DNA from: JBBDWK01 sp040902885
GTDB lineage: Bacteria > Acidobacteriota > Terriglobia > Bryobacterales > Bryobacteraceae
DNA: 64,000 nucleotides
NCBI GenBank assembly: GCA_040902885.1
Contig: JBBDWK010000102.1
Coordinates: forward strand, 1-64,000
Direction: 5' to 3'
In this document: piece by piece, positions 1 to 8,395 of the stretch
How positions within the stretch are numbered: the first letter of the stretch is position 1
Layout of the letters: the number at the start of each line of letters is the position of its first letter
Made by a program: the position numbers and the translations under genes
The notes under the pieces: model-generated
Told to the model about the DNA's origin: nothing
The model's input: only the letters and a program-made list of their open reading frames with translations
Databases searched by the model: none

Positions 1-362
1 CCAGCTTCACCCAGCGGGCCGGCATCGCGGCGCTGCGCGGCCCGCAGGAGCCGGTTGAGCGTATGGTAGCGGAGTTTCGCCGCCGCCGCGACGCCTTTTG
101 CGACGGTCTGAACGCCATCCCCGGCATCCGTTGCGCCCGGCCCGGCGGCGCCTTTTACGCCTTCGCCAACGTCTCGGGGATCGGCCGGTCCTCCAAGGAG
201 CTCGCCGATTATCTTCTCAGCGAAGCTGGAGTCGCCTGTCTCAATGGCGGAGCCTTCGGGACCTACGGGGAAGGCTATCTCAGGTTCAGCTACGCCAACT
301 CGTACGAGAACCTGATGCAGGCCGTGGAGCGCATACATTGCTCAATTAAGCGGCTCACTTAA
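1..362 (+). CDS. PLP-dependent class I/II aminotransferase, C-terminal part
   Basis: This is the 3' end of a gene that begins before the window. The frame is open from base 3 and gives 119 residues. The visible part is the small domain of a fold-type I aminotransferase of the aspartate aminotransferase type. It has the R-PGGAFYAF segment (around 46-54), and the late motif GEGYLRFSYANS carries the arginine that binds the substrate alpha-carboxylate in this family. The PLP lysine lies upstream and is not seen, so the substrate cannot be named. It converges on the Smr gene, with an 8-nt overlap of the 3' ends. Confidence 0.88.
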   Translation, partial: SFTQRAGIAALRGPQEPVERMVAEFRRRRDAFCDGLNAIPGIRCARPGGAFYAFANVSGIGRSSKELADYLLSEAGVACLNGGAFGTYGEGYLRFSYANSYENLMQAVERIHCSIKRLT

Positions 363-630
363 GGGTCGCTAGGGTCGCGCCCCAGCCGCCCGCCTCGGGC
401 GGGGCGTCGCCGAACCAATCCACGAAGGGCATGCGCTCCAGAACCGACCTGACCATCTCGCGCTGCACGCCAATTCCTCTCCCGTGAACGATCCGCAAGG
501 CTTTGAAGCCCTGCGCGTAGGCCTCTTCCAGGTAGGCCTCGAGAACGGCCCGGGCATCGCGGGGCGGCACGGAGTGCATGTCGAAGACGTCGGCCACCGG
601 GATGCGGAAGGGTTCTTCGCTCATTGACAT
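355..630 (-). CDS. Stand-alone Smr domain protein
   Basis: A 91-residue protein made almost entirely of one Smr (small MutS-related) domain. It shows the early D-M-H motif (around 17-19) and the later H-G-R-G-I-G signature (around 49-54). In MutS2 C-termini and stand-alone Smr proteins these motifs belong to a nicking-nuclease or RNA-cleaving fold. There is no MutS core, so this is a single-domain member. Two in-frame ATGs lie close together (MSMSEE), and the first is used here. The biological substrate is unknown. Confidence 0.85.
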   Translation of the reverse strand: MSMSEEPFRIPVADVFDMHSVPPRDARAVLEAYLEEAYAQGFKALRIVHGRGIGVQREMVRSVLERMPFVDWFGDAPPEAGGWGATLATLK

Positions 631-788
631 TCTTAAGATAACAGGGCGCCGGCGGGCTTTGCCGTTAACATTTCAAGGGGTCGGAATCGACAGTAACCCC
701 GCGTTCCTTGCCATTCAATGAAAACTATTGACTCCAGTTGCAAAGCTGTGATTCAATCGGGATCTTGTAGTAGAGTCCTAAGGGCGCT

Positions 789-812
789 GAGCCGCGCGCG
801 TAAGCAAGCGGC
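789..812 (-). repeat. Solitary half of palindromic repeat family A
   Basis: The 24 bases match the arm of the inverted repeat at 25284-25339 at 23 of 24 positions in reverse orientation (core GCTTGCTTACGCGCGCGG on the minus strand). No partner arm is visible nearby, so this is a single arm and not a full hairpin. Confidence 0.7.
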
Positions 813-874
813 TTTGCCTGGGCCGATGGAAAGCGGTACGAGGATGGAAATCGTTCTATCCACAAGAATTTCTC

Positions 875-904
875 TTGACAGGGGTTCTTGGGTTGGGATA
901 TCTA
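875..904 (+). promoter_or_regulatory. Possible sigma-70 promoter
   Basis: A perfect TTGACA at 875-880 is followed after 18 nt by TATCTA at 899-904, which matches only three of six bases of the -10 consensus. If used, it would give a leader of about 270 nt for the secreted protein at 1182. The weak -10 makes this a suggestion only. Confidence 0.3.
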
Positions 905-1181
905 TAGATGTACCGCGTTAGTCGCTCGATGCAATTTTGCGCTTCAATCCCGCGAGCACAGCATGCAGAACTGGAAGAGCAGTTAAAACGATAAAGAGAG
1001 AATGTGATCTCGCAGGTGTAGTTGGTAGTGCTCCGCAAGCCCACTTGAGGGCTGACGGAGAATCTGTCTCCGCCCGACACGGAGAAGTTCCCTAAGTAGT
1101 GACGCACGTTCAAGAAGTTAGAGGTTCAGGTTGAGAGAGAACTTCGACCGATTCCAATTTGAAATCTTCAAGGAGAAGGAA

Positions 1182-2939
1182 ATGGCAGATTTTCGCAAGT
1201 TGTTTCTTGCGTTTACCGTCGCCGCGCTGCTGGTAAGCACCGCCACTACGGCTAACGCGCAGGCCCTGACCTGTGCCGCCAGCGCCGCGCCGAATATCGT
1301 GCGCAGCGAGGGCATCACGGAGTTGCTGGGCGACATCATTCTGGATTGCAGCAGCGGGGGCGTAGCTCTCCCGGTGTCCAATTACAACATCCAGGTCACG
1401 CTGAACACGGCCTTCACAAGCCCATTCATCACCGACCCGGCCACCGACGCGCTGCTGACAGTTGGCAACGCGCCATTTAACGTTTCGAACGCCTATGCCG
1501 GCCGCCGCGCCAGTTCGAACACGGTCCTGTTCCAGGGAGTGCGCATCGAGCCGGGCGGCACCACCTTCACGCTCCGCGTCACCAACATCCGTGCGGATGC
1601 CGCAGCGGTCTCGCCGAGCACCATTACCGCCACGCTTTCCACTCAGAATGTCGTGGTGGGCGGAACGGCGCTTCCGGTGAGCAACGCGGTCTTGACCGTG
1701 GGTTCTCCGCAGCTAGGCTTGGCCTTCCGCGTCCGCAGCCGGACCGATGGCAGCGGCGCTCCGTTCAACATCCTGCAGTGCGCGGACCAGAACGAGGACC
1801 TCGCTGGAGATCCGACGGACGATGTGACTGCTAGCGATCAGGGCATCGCCTTCAACGTCCAGTTCCGCGAGCAGCAGTTGGCCGCGTTCAAGACGCAGGC
1901 GCAAGAGGCCGGCTTTACACCCGCCGCCAGCACCATCAGCAATGCCGGCGGTACCATCACCACTACAACTTCGTTCGGTCAAGCCACCAACGGCACCAGA
2001 CTGCGCGGGGTGTTCAATAACGTTCCGACGGGCGTCCAGATCTTTGTGACCACCCGCGATGTCGTGGCCGGCACCACCCAAACGACCCCGGCTACTCCGG
2101 GAGTTCCGAGGGCAGTTCTGGTTACCACCGACATCAATGGCGCGGGCAACCCCATTCCTGCGGGTACGGTGTTCCCGGCCGAAGGGCCTGTCGGATCCGG
2201 CGGCACAGTCGATAACCCGAGTACTACGGGCCCGGCTAGCTATAACATCGCTCAGGTCACCATTAACGGTGGCACGGGAGTTGCCGTATGGGAGATCGTC
2301 ACTACCGATCAGGCACTTTCGGAAGACGTGAGCTTCGGCGTAGTGCTGGCGTTCGCGGCCGGCGCGCCCGGACTGGGTACTTCAACGGTTGGCGGAAGCT
2401 TCGCTCCCATCAGCACGGTCCGGACCTCGGCTGTTGCCGGCTCCCCGCCGAGCGGTCAGCCGATTCCGCGCTTCGTCGATTCTTCCACGGCGAACAACGC
2501 GTTCACCATCGGCTCCTGCGTCACGAACCTGCTGTTCCCGTTCGTGACCAACCAGGCTGGGTTTGATACGGGCATCTCGATCGCGAATACTTCGCAGGAT
2601 ATCTTCGGGACCGCGGCTCAGACCGGCACTTGCACGCTGAACTACTTCGGCGGCACGGCTGGAGGCGGCGCTGCTCCGGCGGCTCAGACCTCGCAGAGTG
2701 TCCCGGCGGGTAGTTCAGTCGTGTTCACCACTTCCTCCGGCGGCAACCTCGGTGTAGCTGCCACGCCGGGCTTCCAGGGCTACATGATCGCCCAGTGCAA
2801 CTTCCGCTTTGCGCACGGCTTCGCCTTCATCAGCGACCAGGGCGCACGGAACCTTGCCATGGGTTATTTGGCTCTCGTGATGGATCCTGGTACCGCTCCG
2901 CGCGATACCAGCAGCCAGGGTGAATCCTTCGGTCAGTAA
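1182..2939 (+). CDS. Secreted protein of unknown function, Solibacter-type
   Basis: A 585-residue exported protein. The open frame extends to 1131, but ATG 1182 follows an AAGGAGAAGGAA ribosome binding site and starts a clear signal peptide (charged DFRK, hydrophobic LFLAFTVAALLV, then ANAQA). The mature part is rich in Thr, Ser, Gly and Val, as in extracellular beta-sandwich proteins. The last 130 residues contain a cysteine-bearing module (FPFVTNQAGFDTGISI, GTCTLNYFGG, QGYMIAQCNF, AHGFAFISD) that I recognise as recurrent in exported Solibacter-group proteins. No enzyme motif is seen. A strong terminator follows. Probably a surface or matrix protein; the function is unknown. Confidence 0.8.
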   Translation: MADFRKLFLAFTVAALLVSTATTANAQALTCAASAAPNIVRSEGITELLGDIILDCSSGGVALPVSNYNIQVTLNTAFTSPFITDPATDALLTVGNAPFNVSNAYAGRRASSNTVLFQGVRIEPGGTTFTLRVTNIRADAAAVSPSTITATLSTQNVVVGGTALPVSNAVLTVGSPQLGLAFRVRSRTDGSGAPFNILQCADQNEDLAGDPTDDVTASDQGIAFNVQFREQQLAAFKTQAQEAGFTPAASTISNAGGTITTTTSFGQATNGTRLRGVFNNVPTGVQIFVTTRDVVAGTTQTTPATPGVPRAVLVTTDINGAGNPIPAGTVFPAEGPVGSGGTVDNPSTTGPASYNIAQVTINGGTGVAVWEIVTTDQALSEDVSFGVVLAFAAGAPGLGTSTVGGSFAPISTVRTSAVAGSPPSGQPIPRFVDSSTANNAFTIGSCVTNLLFPFVTNQAGFDTGISIANTSQDIFGTAAQTGTCTLNYFGGTAGGGAAPAAQTSQSVPAGSSVVFTTSSGGNLGVAATPGFQGYMIAQCNFRFAHGFAFISDQGARNLAMGYLALVMDPGTAPRDTSSQGESFGQ

Positions 2940-2967
2940 TCCAAACTGAAGGTTGGCCTAACACTTG

Positions 2968-2998
2968 AAAGAGGGGAGATCCGCTCCCCTCTTTTTTT
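2968..2998 (+). terminator. Rho-independent terminator
   Basis: An 11-bp perfect stem (AAAGAGGGGAG / CTCCCCTCTTT) with a 5-nt loop and a run of seven T at 2992-2998, placed 28 nt after the stop codon of the secreted-protein gene. Confidence 0.92.
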
Positions 2999-3094
2999 GT
3001 TTCTGCCCCGCACAATAAGGTTCCCATTGCCGTCCATTGATGTTAGACTAGCCCTTGCCCCGCGTCGTTATACCATTCCCATTTGAGGCTACGT

Positions 3095-6000
3095 ATGACC
3101 CCTCGACTGTTCAGGCTGTGGACTCTTCTTTCCTGTCTGGTATTCGCCTCCGCTTCCCAGGCCCGGAACGTATTCGTGATGCCGGGCAGCTCCGGCGGGC
3201 CGCTCGTCAACATCTACTCGGCCGATCCGCTGGCGGCTGCGGGCAGCTTCACCGCGACTGCTTCGGCATTTCGCGTCTTCAGCAACTCCACTGAGAGCAA
3301 GTTCTATGTCGTCTCGGCCTCCACCACCGACTCTGTCGTGATTGTCGATGCCACGGGGAACGTGCTCCGAAGGTATAACTTCGCGGAACCTCCCCGCGCT
3401 GCCACCGTAACCCCGGACGGCCGCCGCCTGCTGGTGGCCGCGGACACGCTGCGGATCATCGATATCATTACGGACAACCAGTTATCGTTTACTGGCGATG
3501 TCGGCACCTCGCCGATAGACGTGGAGGCCAGCAACGATTCGAGCCGTGCCTTCGTGCTGAGCGCAGCCTCCAACCGTTTGACCGCGGTCAACCTGGCATC
3601 GAATTCCGTGATCGGATCACCGATTACGATCCAGGGCGTTGCCACCGGCGTCGCGCGCGCGCCCAGCGATCTGCTTTACGTCACTGCTCCCAACCGGATC
3701 TTCGAAATCGACGGCCGGACGATGACCTTGCGGACCGAGATTCCTCTGAACGACTTTCCCGGTAAGATGGTCTTCACGCCAAACGGCGCGCGAGGCATTT
3801 CCGCAAATCAGAACCCGTTCACCGGGTCCCTTCTGGTAGTCCTGGAGACGGCGACCCGGACTGTAACGCGGTACTCGAGCGGACTCGCCCCTGGGGTGAC
3901 TCTGGAAAAGCTGGTTCCGGCCGGGAACAACCGGGTGTTCGGATTGTCAACAGGCGGAAGATCGATCTACGAGATCTCCTTCAGCCCGGCCACGGTATCG
4001 GCTGCCAGTTTCGGCGGATTCAGCAACACGGCAGGCACTGCGGACTTGGTGGTATCCGACGAGCAGGGGTCGTCTCTCGCTCCGAATGCCCGCTTCCTGT
4101 ACGCCGCTAACGGAACGAATCTGTATCGGGTCGACTTGAGTTCCAACCAGGTGAGCGGACAGGTCTCCTTGCCATCCACGCCCGGCGCACTGTCGTTTAC
4201 CGGAGCGGCCTCCCTTGGACCGCCTGCGGCGTTTATTGCATACAACCAAACTCAGAACATTGGAACCACCGCCACGGCTCTCCCGCTTGTCGTCCGGGTA
4301 TTGGACTCGAGTTCGCGTCCCGTGAACAATGCCTCTGTCGTCTTCACCACCACTTCCTCCGGCCTGGTGATTCAGGGGACCAATCAGCTTGCGAACACCC
4401 AGGGAATCGCGCAGGTTTTTGTGACCACGCCCAGTACTCCGGGAACCTATTCGGTGACTGCAACCGTTGCCGGAGGGGCCGCGCTGGTCGCAAACTTTAC
4501 CCTGAATGTCGCCACGGGGGCGGCCGGGGCGGCCGCCGTCCTTGAAATGGTCAGCGGAAACGGCCAGATTGTGCAGCAAGGGAACACATCCCAGGAGCCG
4601 CTCAAGATTCGAGTGACGGACACGAATGGGCTGCCGGTCTCCGGCGCGCCCCTCGTCTGGTCGCTTTCGGGTTTCGGGCAGCTTCTCGGCTCCGCGGCCA
4701 ATACCGATGCGAACGGCGAGGCTACGACTTTGTTTATCGGCGCGTCCGGCCTGTCTGCTTCCACGGTGCTGCAATCGACTATTAGCGTTACCTCGGGCAG
4801 CCTCTCCGAGACTTTTGTGATCACCACCCTGGACGGCCTGCCCATCTTTGAGTTGCTAATACCCTCGGAGGACGCTCCCAGCTTGACCCTGGGCGCGGGA
4901 GAAACGGCCAGTGGGGCAATCCAGGTTCGGGTCACCAATTCGAGTAACTCGATACTCTCGCAGGTCGGCTTGCGAGTCTCCTTCTCCGGTGATCCGGCCG
5001 TAAGGCCATCGGCGGCCTGCGTAGGCGACGGCGGAACCGCCTTGTCGGACGGAAACGGCATCGCAAGCTGCGACCTGACGCTTGGCCCGCGAACCGGCTC
5101 CACAACCCTGGTAGTTAACGTCGGCGGCACGACTTTCCGGACGATACCCCTTACAGTTCGGGCAGGCGCTCCAACCAACATCCGTCCGACCCAGGGGAAC
5201 AATCAGCGAGGCAATCCGGGGCAATCTCTTCCGCTTGCGCTGGTTGCGGAGGTGACGGATGCTTCCGGAAATCTGATCGTAGGCGCCGAAGTGCAATGGG
5301 AGGTCGCGACCGTAGGCACAGTGACCTTGAGCAACGTCGTAAGTCGCGCCGACCTCAACGGCAGGGTATCCGCACTCGCCACCCTGGGATCGACGCCGGG
5401 GCCGGTTGTAGTGCGGGCTCGCATCGGCTCCGTCGTAGGTACGTTCACTCTAGAAGTCGCAGCGCAGGTCTCGCGATTCAGCAAAGTATCCGGGGATCTT
5501 CAGAACGCGGCGATCGGCCAGAGCTTCGCGCAGCCACTGGTTGTCGAAGTCATCGACAACTCGAACGTTCCCGTGCCGAACACCACCGTTACCTTCCAGG
5601 TGACGTCGGGCGTTGCTACTCTGGCGAATCCAGCGGCTGTCACGAATGCCGAAGGCCGCGCTTCCACGGCCGTCCAAGCGGGTGCGTCGGCCGGGCCCAT
5701 CGTAGTCGTCGCCAGCCTGGGCAATTTCTCCGTTACCTTCAACCTGTCGGCTCGCCTGCCGGGACCGGCCATCTCCGCCGCCAGCATTGTTAATGGGGCC
5801 GGAGGCCAGCCGGGCATCACGCCTGGCGGGGTCGTAACGATTATCGGAGGAGGCATCGCTCCAGGTATTCAGGGGAGCGTGGTCGCCAATCTGGTAACCG
5901 GTCCGCTGCCCACCACGCTGGCTAACGTTACGGTCACCATCGGCTCTATTCCCGCGCCTATCTACGCCGTCTCGAATGTCAACGGGCAGGAGTCGGTAAG

Positions 6001-6496
6001 TGTGCAGGCGCCCTTCGAGCTCGTTCCCGGAACCACCACGGTGGCCGTCCAGGTTGGGACGGCATCCGCGAGCGTGCCGAATGTGCCGGTGCTCGAGTTC
6101 CAGCCGGGCATCTTCCAGACAGCCGGGCCAGGCGCCAGACTCATCGGAGTTCTCGTGAAAACGGACGGCAGCTACGTCAGCGGCGCCAATCCGGCTCGAG
6201 CGGGCGATGTGATCCGCATGTACGCGACCGGACTCGGACAGGTAGCGCCCGGGACCGGCACGAACCGCGCCGGGATTGTGGGCCAAGCTGTCGCGGCACA
6301 GGTGGTTGTGGGCGTGAATGACACGGGCGTGGAGGTGCTCCGCGCGGAGTACGCTCCCAATCTGATCGGCGTATACATCGTGGACTTCCGGATTCCGGAG
6401 AACACGGCCACGGGAGCGGAACGTCCGCTTGCTCTGGCTATCGGCACGCCGAACGGTCTGGTTTTCGGCAACCCATCGCTAATTCCGATACAGTAG
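3095..6496 (+). CDS. Large secreted Ig-repeat protein with TIGR03437 C-terminus
   Basis: 1133 residues from ATG 3095, which has GAGG six bases upstream (a TTG at 3083 is an alternative). A signal peptide (1-23) leads into a region of about 350 residues with propeller-like repeats (VVIVDATGNVLRRY, TVTPDGRRLLVAA). Five tandem bacterial Ig-like (Big-1-like) modules follow at about 374-888, each with a PV-x-x-x-x-V-x-F/W core and an A-NG-A turn. The last 245 residues are the Solibacter C-terminal domain (TIGR03437): SAASIVNGAG, ITPGGVVTIIGGG, YATGLGQV. Such proteins are exported and thought to act at the surface; no ligand is known. It ends with a hairpin at 6502-6537. Confidence 0.88.
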   Translation: MTPRLFRLWTLLSCLVFASASQARNVFVMPGSSGGPLVNIYSADPLAAAGSFTATASAFRVFSNSTESKFYVVSASTTDSVVIVDATGNVLRRYNFAEPPRAATVTPDGRRLLVAADTLRIIDIITDNQLSFTGDVGTSPIDVEASNDSSRAFVLSAASNRLTAVNLASNSVIGSPITIQGVATGVARAPSDLLYVTAPNRIFEIDGRTMTLRTEIPLNDFPGKMVFTPNGARGISANQNPFTGSLLVVLETATRTVTRYSSGLAPGVTLEKLVPAGNNRVFGLSTGGRSIYEISFSPATVSAASFGGFSNTAGTADLVVSDEQGSSLAPNARFLYAANGTNLYRVDLSSNQVSGQVSLPSTPGALSFTGAASLGPPAAFIAYNQTQNIGTTATALPLVVRVLDSSSRPVNNASVVFTTTSSGLVIQGTNQLANTQGIAQVFVTTPSTPGTYSVTATVAGGAALVANFTLNVATGAAGAAAVLEMVSGNGQIVQQGNTSQEPLKIRVTDTNGLPVSGAPLVWSLSGFGQLLGSAANTDANGEATTLFIGASGLSASTVLQSTISVTSGSLSETFVITTLDGLPIFELLIPSEDAPSLTLGAGETASGAIQVRVTNSSNSILSQVGLRVSFSGDPAVRPSAACVGDGGTALSDGNGIASCDLTLGPRTGSTTLVVNVGGTTFRTIPLTVRAGAPTNIRPTQGNNQRGNPGQSLPLALVAEVTDASGNLIVGAEVQWEVATVGTVTLSNVVSRADLNGRVSALATLGSTPGPVVVRARIGSVVGTFTLEVAAQVSRFSKVSGDLQNAAIGQSFAQPLVVEVIDNSNVPVPNTTVTFQVTSGVATLANPAAVTNAEGRASTAVQAGASAGPIVVVASLGNFSVTFNLSARLPGPAISAASIVNGAGGQPGITPGGVVTIIGGGIAPGIQGSVVANLVTGPLPTTLANVTVTIGSIPAPIYAVSNVNGQESVSVQAPFELVPGTTTVAVQVGTASASVPNVPVLEFQPGIFQTAGPGARLIGVLVKTDGSYVSGANPARAGDVIRMYATGLGQVAPGTGTNRAGIVGQAVAAQVVVGVNDTGVEVLRAEYAPNLIGVYIVDFRIPENTATGAERPLALAIGTPNGLVFGNPSLIPIQ

Positions 6497-6501
6497 TGGG
6501 A

Positions 6502-6543
6502 AGACCTCCCTGCCTTTCTGGACAGGCAAGGAGGTCTGTCCAG
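6502..6543 (+). terminator. Hairpin terminator
   Basis: A 14-bp stem with one mismatch (6502-6515 with 6524-6537) and an 8-nt loop sits 5 nt after the stop codon at 6496. The T run that follows is short (four T at 6544-6547), so termination may be partial. The next gene starts at 6551, so read-through is possible. Confidence 0.6.
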
Positions 6544-6550
6544 CTTTTAT

Positions 6551-8386
6551 ATGCGTCGGTCGTTTCTTCTCCTCGTCTTCGCGGGGCTTCTGCATGCGGA
6601 ATCGGGTCCGGTGGACCGCCTTCTTCCGGCTACCGCTGCGGTTGTCTCCGACGCCAGATTCGCCCGCCGCGCCTATCTCGACCTCTGGGGACTGTTGCCT
6701 TCTCCCGAGGAATTGAACTCGTTCGTTCAGTCGAGAGAAAGCGATAAGCGCGAGCGGCTGGTCCGCGAGCTGCTCCGCCACAACGCCAACTACGCCGAGC
6801 ACTGGATCACATTCTGGAACGACCTGCTTCGTAACGACGAAGGCGTCAATTACCACGGCGGACGGAAGAGCATCACCGGTTGGCTGCGGAAGGCGCTCGA
6901 AGAAAACCTTCCCTACGATCAGTTCGTTTCCCGGTTGCTGAATCCGGCCGGTGAAGGCGACCCCGATGGCTTCCTGCTGGGCGTGAACTGGCGCGGTGAT
7001 ATCAATGCCAGCCAGACGCCTGTGATGCAGGCCGCGCAGAACAGCGCCCAGGTCTTCCTGGGCGTCAATTTAAAATGCAATTCCTGCCACGATAGCTTCA
7101 TCAGCCGCTGGTCGCTCGCCGATGCCTATGGGCTGGCCAGCTTCTTCACCGAGGAAAAACTCGAGCTGGTTCGCTGCGATGTGCGGACGGGCAAGCTGGC
7201 TCAGCCCAAATTCCTCTTTCCGGCTCTGGGCCGTGTGGACCTCGAATCCGTTCCGCTCGCGGACCGCAGGGCGAAAGCAGCCGAACTGTTCACCCGGCGC
7301 GACAACACGTACTTCACGAAAACCATCGTCAATCGGATGTGGAAACGGCTGATGGGGCGAGGCCTCGTTGAGCCCGTGGACGATATCGAAGCGCCGTGCT
7401 GGAACCAGCCCCTGCTTGACTATCTGGCAGACGACTTCGCCAACAATGGCTACGACCTGAAGCATCTGATCGGCCGGATCATGACTGCGCGCGCGTATCA
7501 GTCGTCCGGCGAGCCGCGCCGCATGACGGCCGAGCAGTTTTCGGATGCGCTTGCTTCCATAACCGGGGAATGGCGTCCGGTTGTCGGGCCGCAAAGCAAG
7601 GTGGCCGAGCCGGCGCGCGAGTGGCGGCATGCTTCGAATCCGCTCACACGCAGCCTGGGCCGTCCGATTCGCGACCAAGTGGTCACAGAGCGTCTGTCCG
7701 AAGCCACCATGCTCCAAGCTCTGGAGCTGGCGAACGGACTTACCCTGGCGCGCATGGTCGACCGCGGTGCGAAGCGCCTGCTTGGTCAAATCGTGCCGGC
7801 GCCGCAAAACCTGTTCGACAGCGGACGAGTCGGTTCGGGATTTGTGATGGTCGACCTCGACATTACGGGTATAGACCAAATCTGGCTCGTGCTGGAAGAT
7901 TGGGGATCGTACTCTCCCGAGCGCGTTCTGCCGGTTTGGGCCGAAGCCGAGCTGATCGGGCCGCAAGGCTCGACTCCCTGGCAGGATCTCGGACCGGTCC
8001 AATTCAAGGAGACGGAATATAGTCACGCGCTGCGCGCGCAACGCGAGATCTCCCAGGACATCGCGGCCAAAGGCTACACGCGATTCCGGGCGGTCGTGGG
8101 CGTCGAACGTGCCGCGCTCGCCTCGGACATCAATCCCGCCGTGCGGTTCTTCGTCTTCAGCGAAAAGCCGGATCGCGAGCGGCTGGTGCGGCTGGCGAAC
8201 GAGCCCCCCAATCAACCTTCGACCGCGCCGGAATTTTCCATCGAGCGCCTTTACCGCCACGCCTTGAGCAGAGATCCAACCGAACGGGAACGCGCGCTCG
8301 CGCAGAGATTGACTGCGAGCGGCGCCGAGGGTTTGGCGGACTTGATCTGGTCTCTTGCCATGCTGCCCGAGTTTCAATTTTTGTAG
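6551..8386 (+). CDS. DUF1549/DUF1553 protein with c-type heme site
   Basis: 611 residues with a signal peptide (RRSFLLLVFAGLLHAES). The N-terminal part is DUF1549 (FARRAYLDLWGLLPSPEEL, YDQFVSRLL). A CNSCH sequence at 176-180 fits a covalent c-type heme site. From about 255 the chain is DUF1553 (FTKTIVNRMWKRLMGRGLVEPVDDI, then the DYLADDFANNGYDLKHLI region). Such proteins are abundant in Planctomycetes and Acidobacteria and are typically encoded beside DUF1501 proteins, as here (9 nt to the next gene). A role in periplasmic oxidation or sulfated-polymer use has been proposed from context only. The biochemistry is unknown. Confidence 0.88.
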   Translation: MRRSFLLLVFAGLLHAESGPVDRLLPATAAVVSDARFARRAYLDLWGLLPSPEELNSFVQSRESDKRERLVRELLRHNANYAEHWITFWNDLLRNDEGVNYHGGRKSITGWLRKALEENLPYDQFVSRLLNPAGEGDPDGFLLGVNWRGDINASQTPVMQAAQNSAQVFLGVNLKCNSCHDSFISRWSLADAYGLASFFTEEKLELVRCDVRTGKLAQPKFLFPALGRVDLESVPLADRRAKAAELFTRRDNTYFTKTIVNRMWKRLMGRGLVEPVDDIEAPCWNQPLLDYLADDFANNGYDLKHLIGRIMTARAYQSSGEPRRMTAEQFSDALASITGEWRPVVGPQSKVAEPAREWRHASNPLTRSLGRPIRDQVVTERLSEATMLQALELANGLTLARMVDRGAKRLLGQIVPAPQNLFDSGRVGSGFVMVDLDITGIDQIWLVLEDWGSYSPERVLPVWAEAELIGPQGSTPWQDLGPVQFKETEYSHALRAQREISQDIAAKGYTRFRAVVGVERAALASDINPAVRFFVFSEKPDRERLVRLANEPPNQPSTAPEFSIERLYRHALSRDPTERERALAQRLTASGAEGLADLIWSLAMLPEFQFL

Positions 8387-8395
8387 GATGAACCG

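Larger units (their letters stand above)
631..1181. other. Non-coding interval upstream of a secreted-protein gene
   Basis: No convincing gene is present in these 551 bases. The interval holds a solitary half-copy of a palindromic repeat (789-812), a possible promoter (875-904) and, close to the next gene, a short segment able to form two mutually exclusive hairpins (1056-1085). Short open frames here (718-921 plus, 856-1113 minus) have no recognisable protein character. Confidence 0.6.

Noticed and set aside
718..921. 67-residue frame in the first intergenic region
   Set aside because: Includes the solitary repeat arm, has no ribosome binding site and no recognisable sequence.
856..1113. 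85-residue minus-strand frame upstream of the secreted protein
   Set aside because: Low-complexity Cys/Ser-rich translation, no start signals, and overlap with the likely leader of the next gene.
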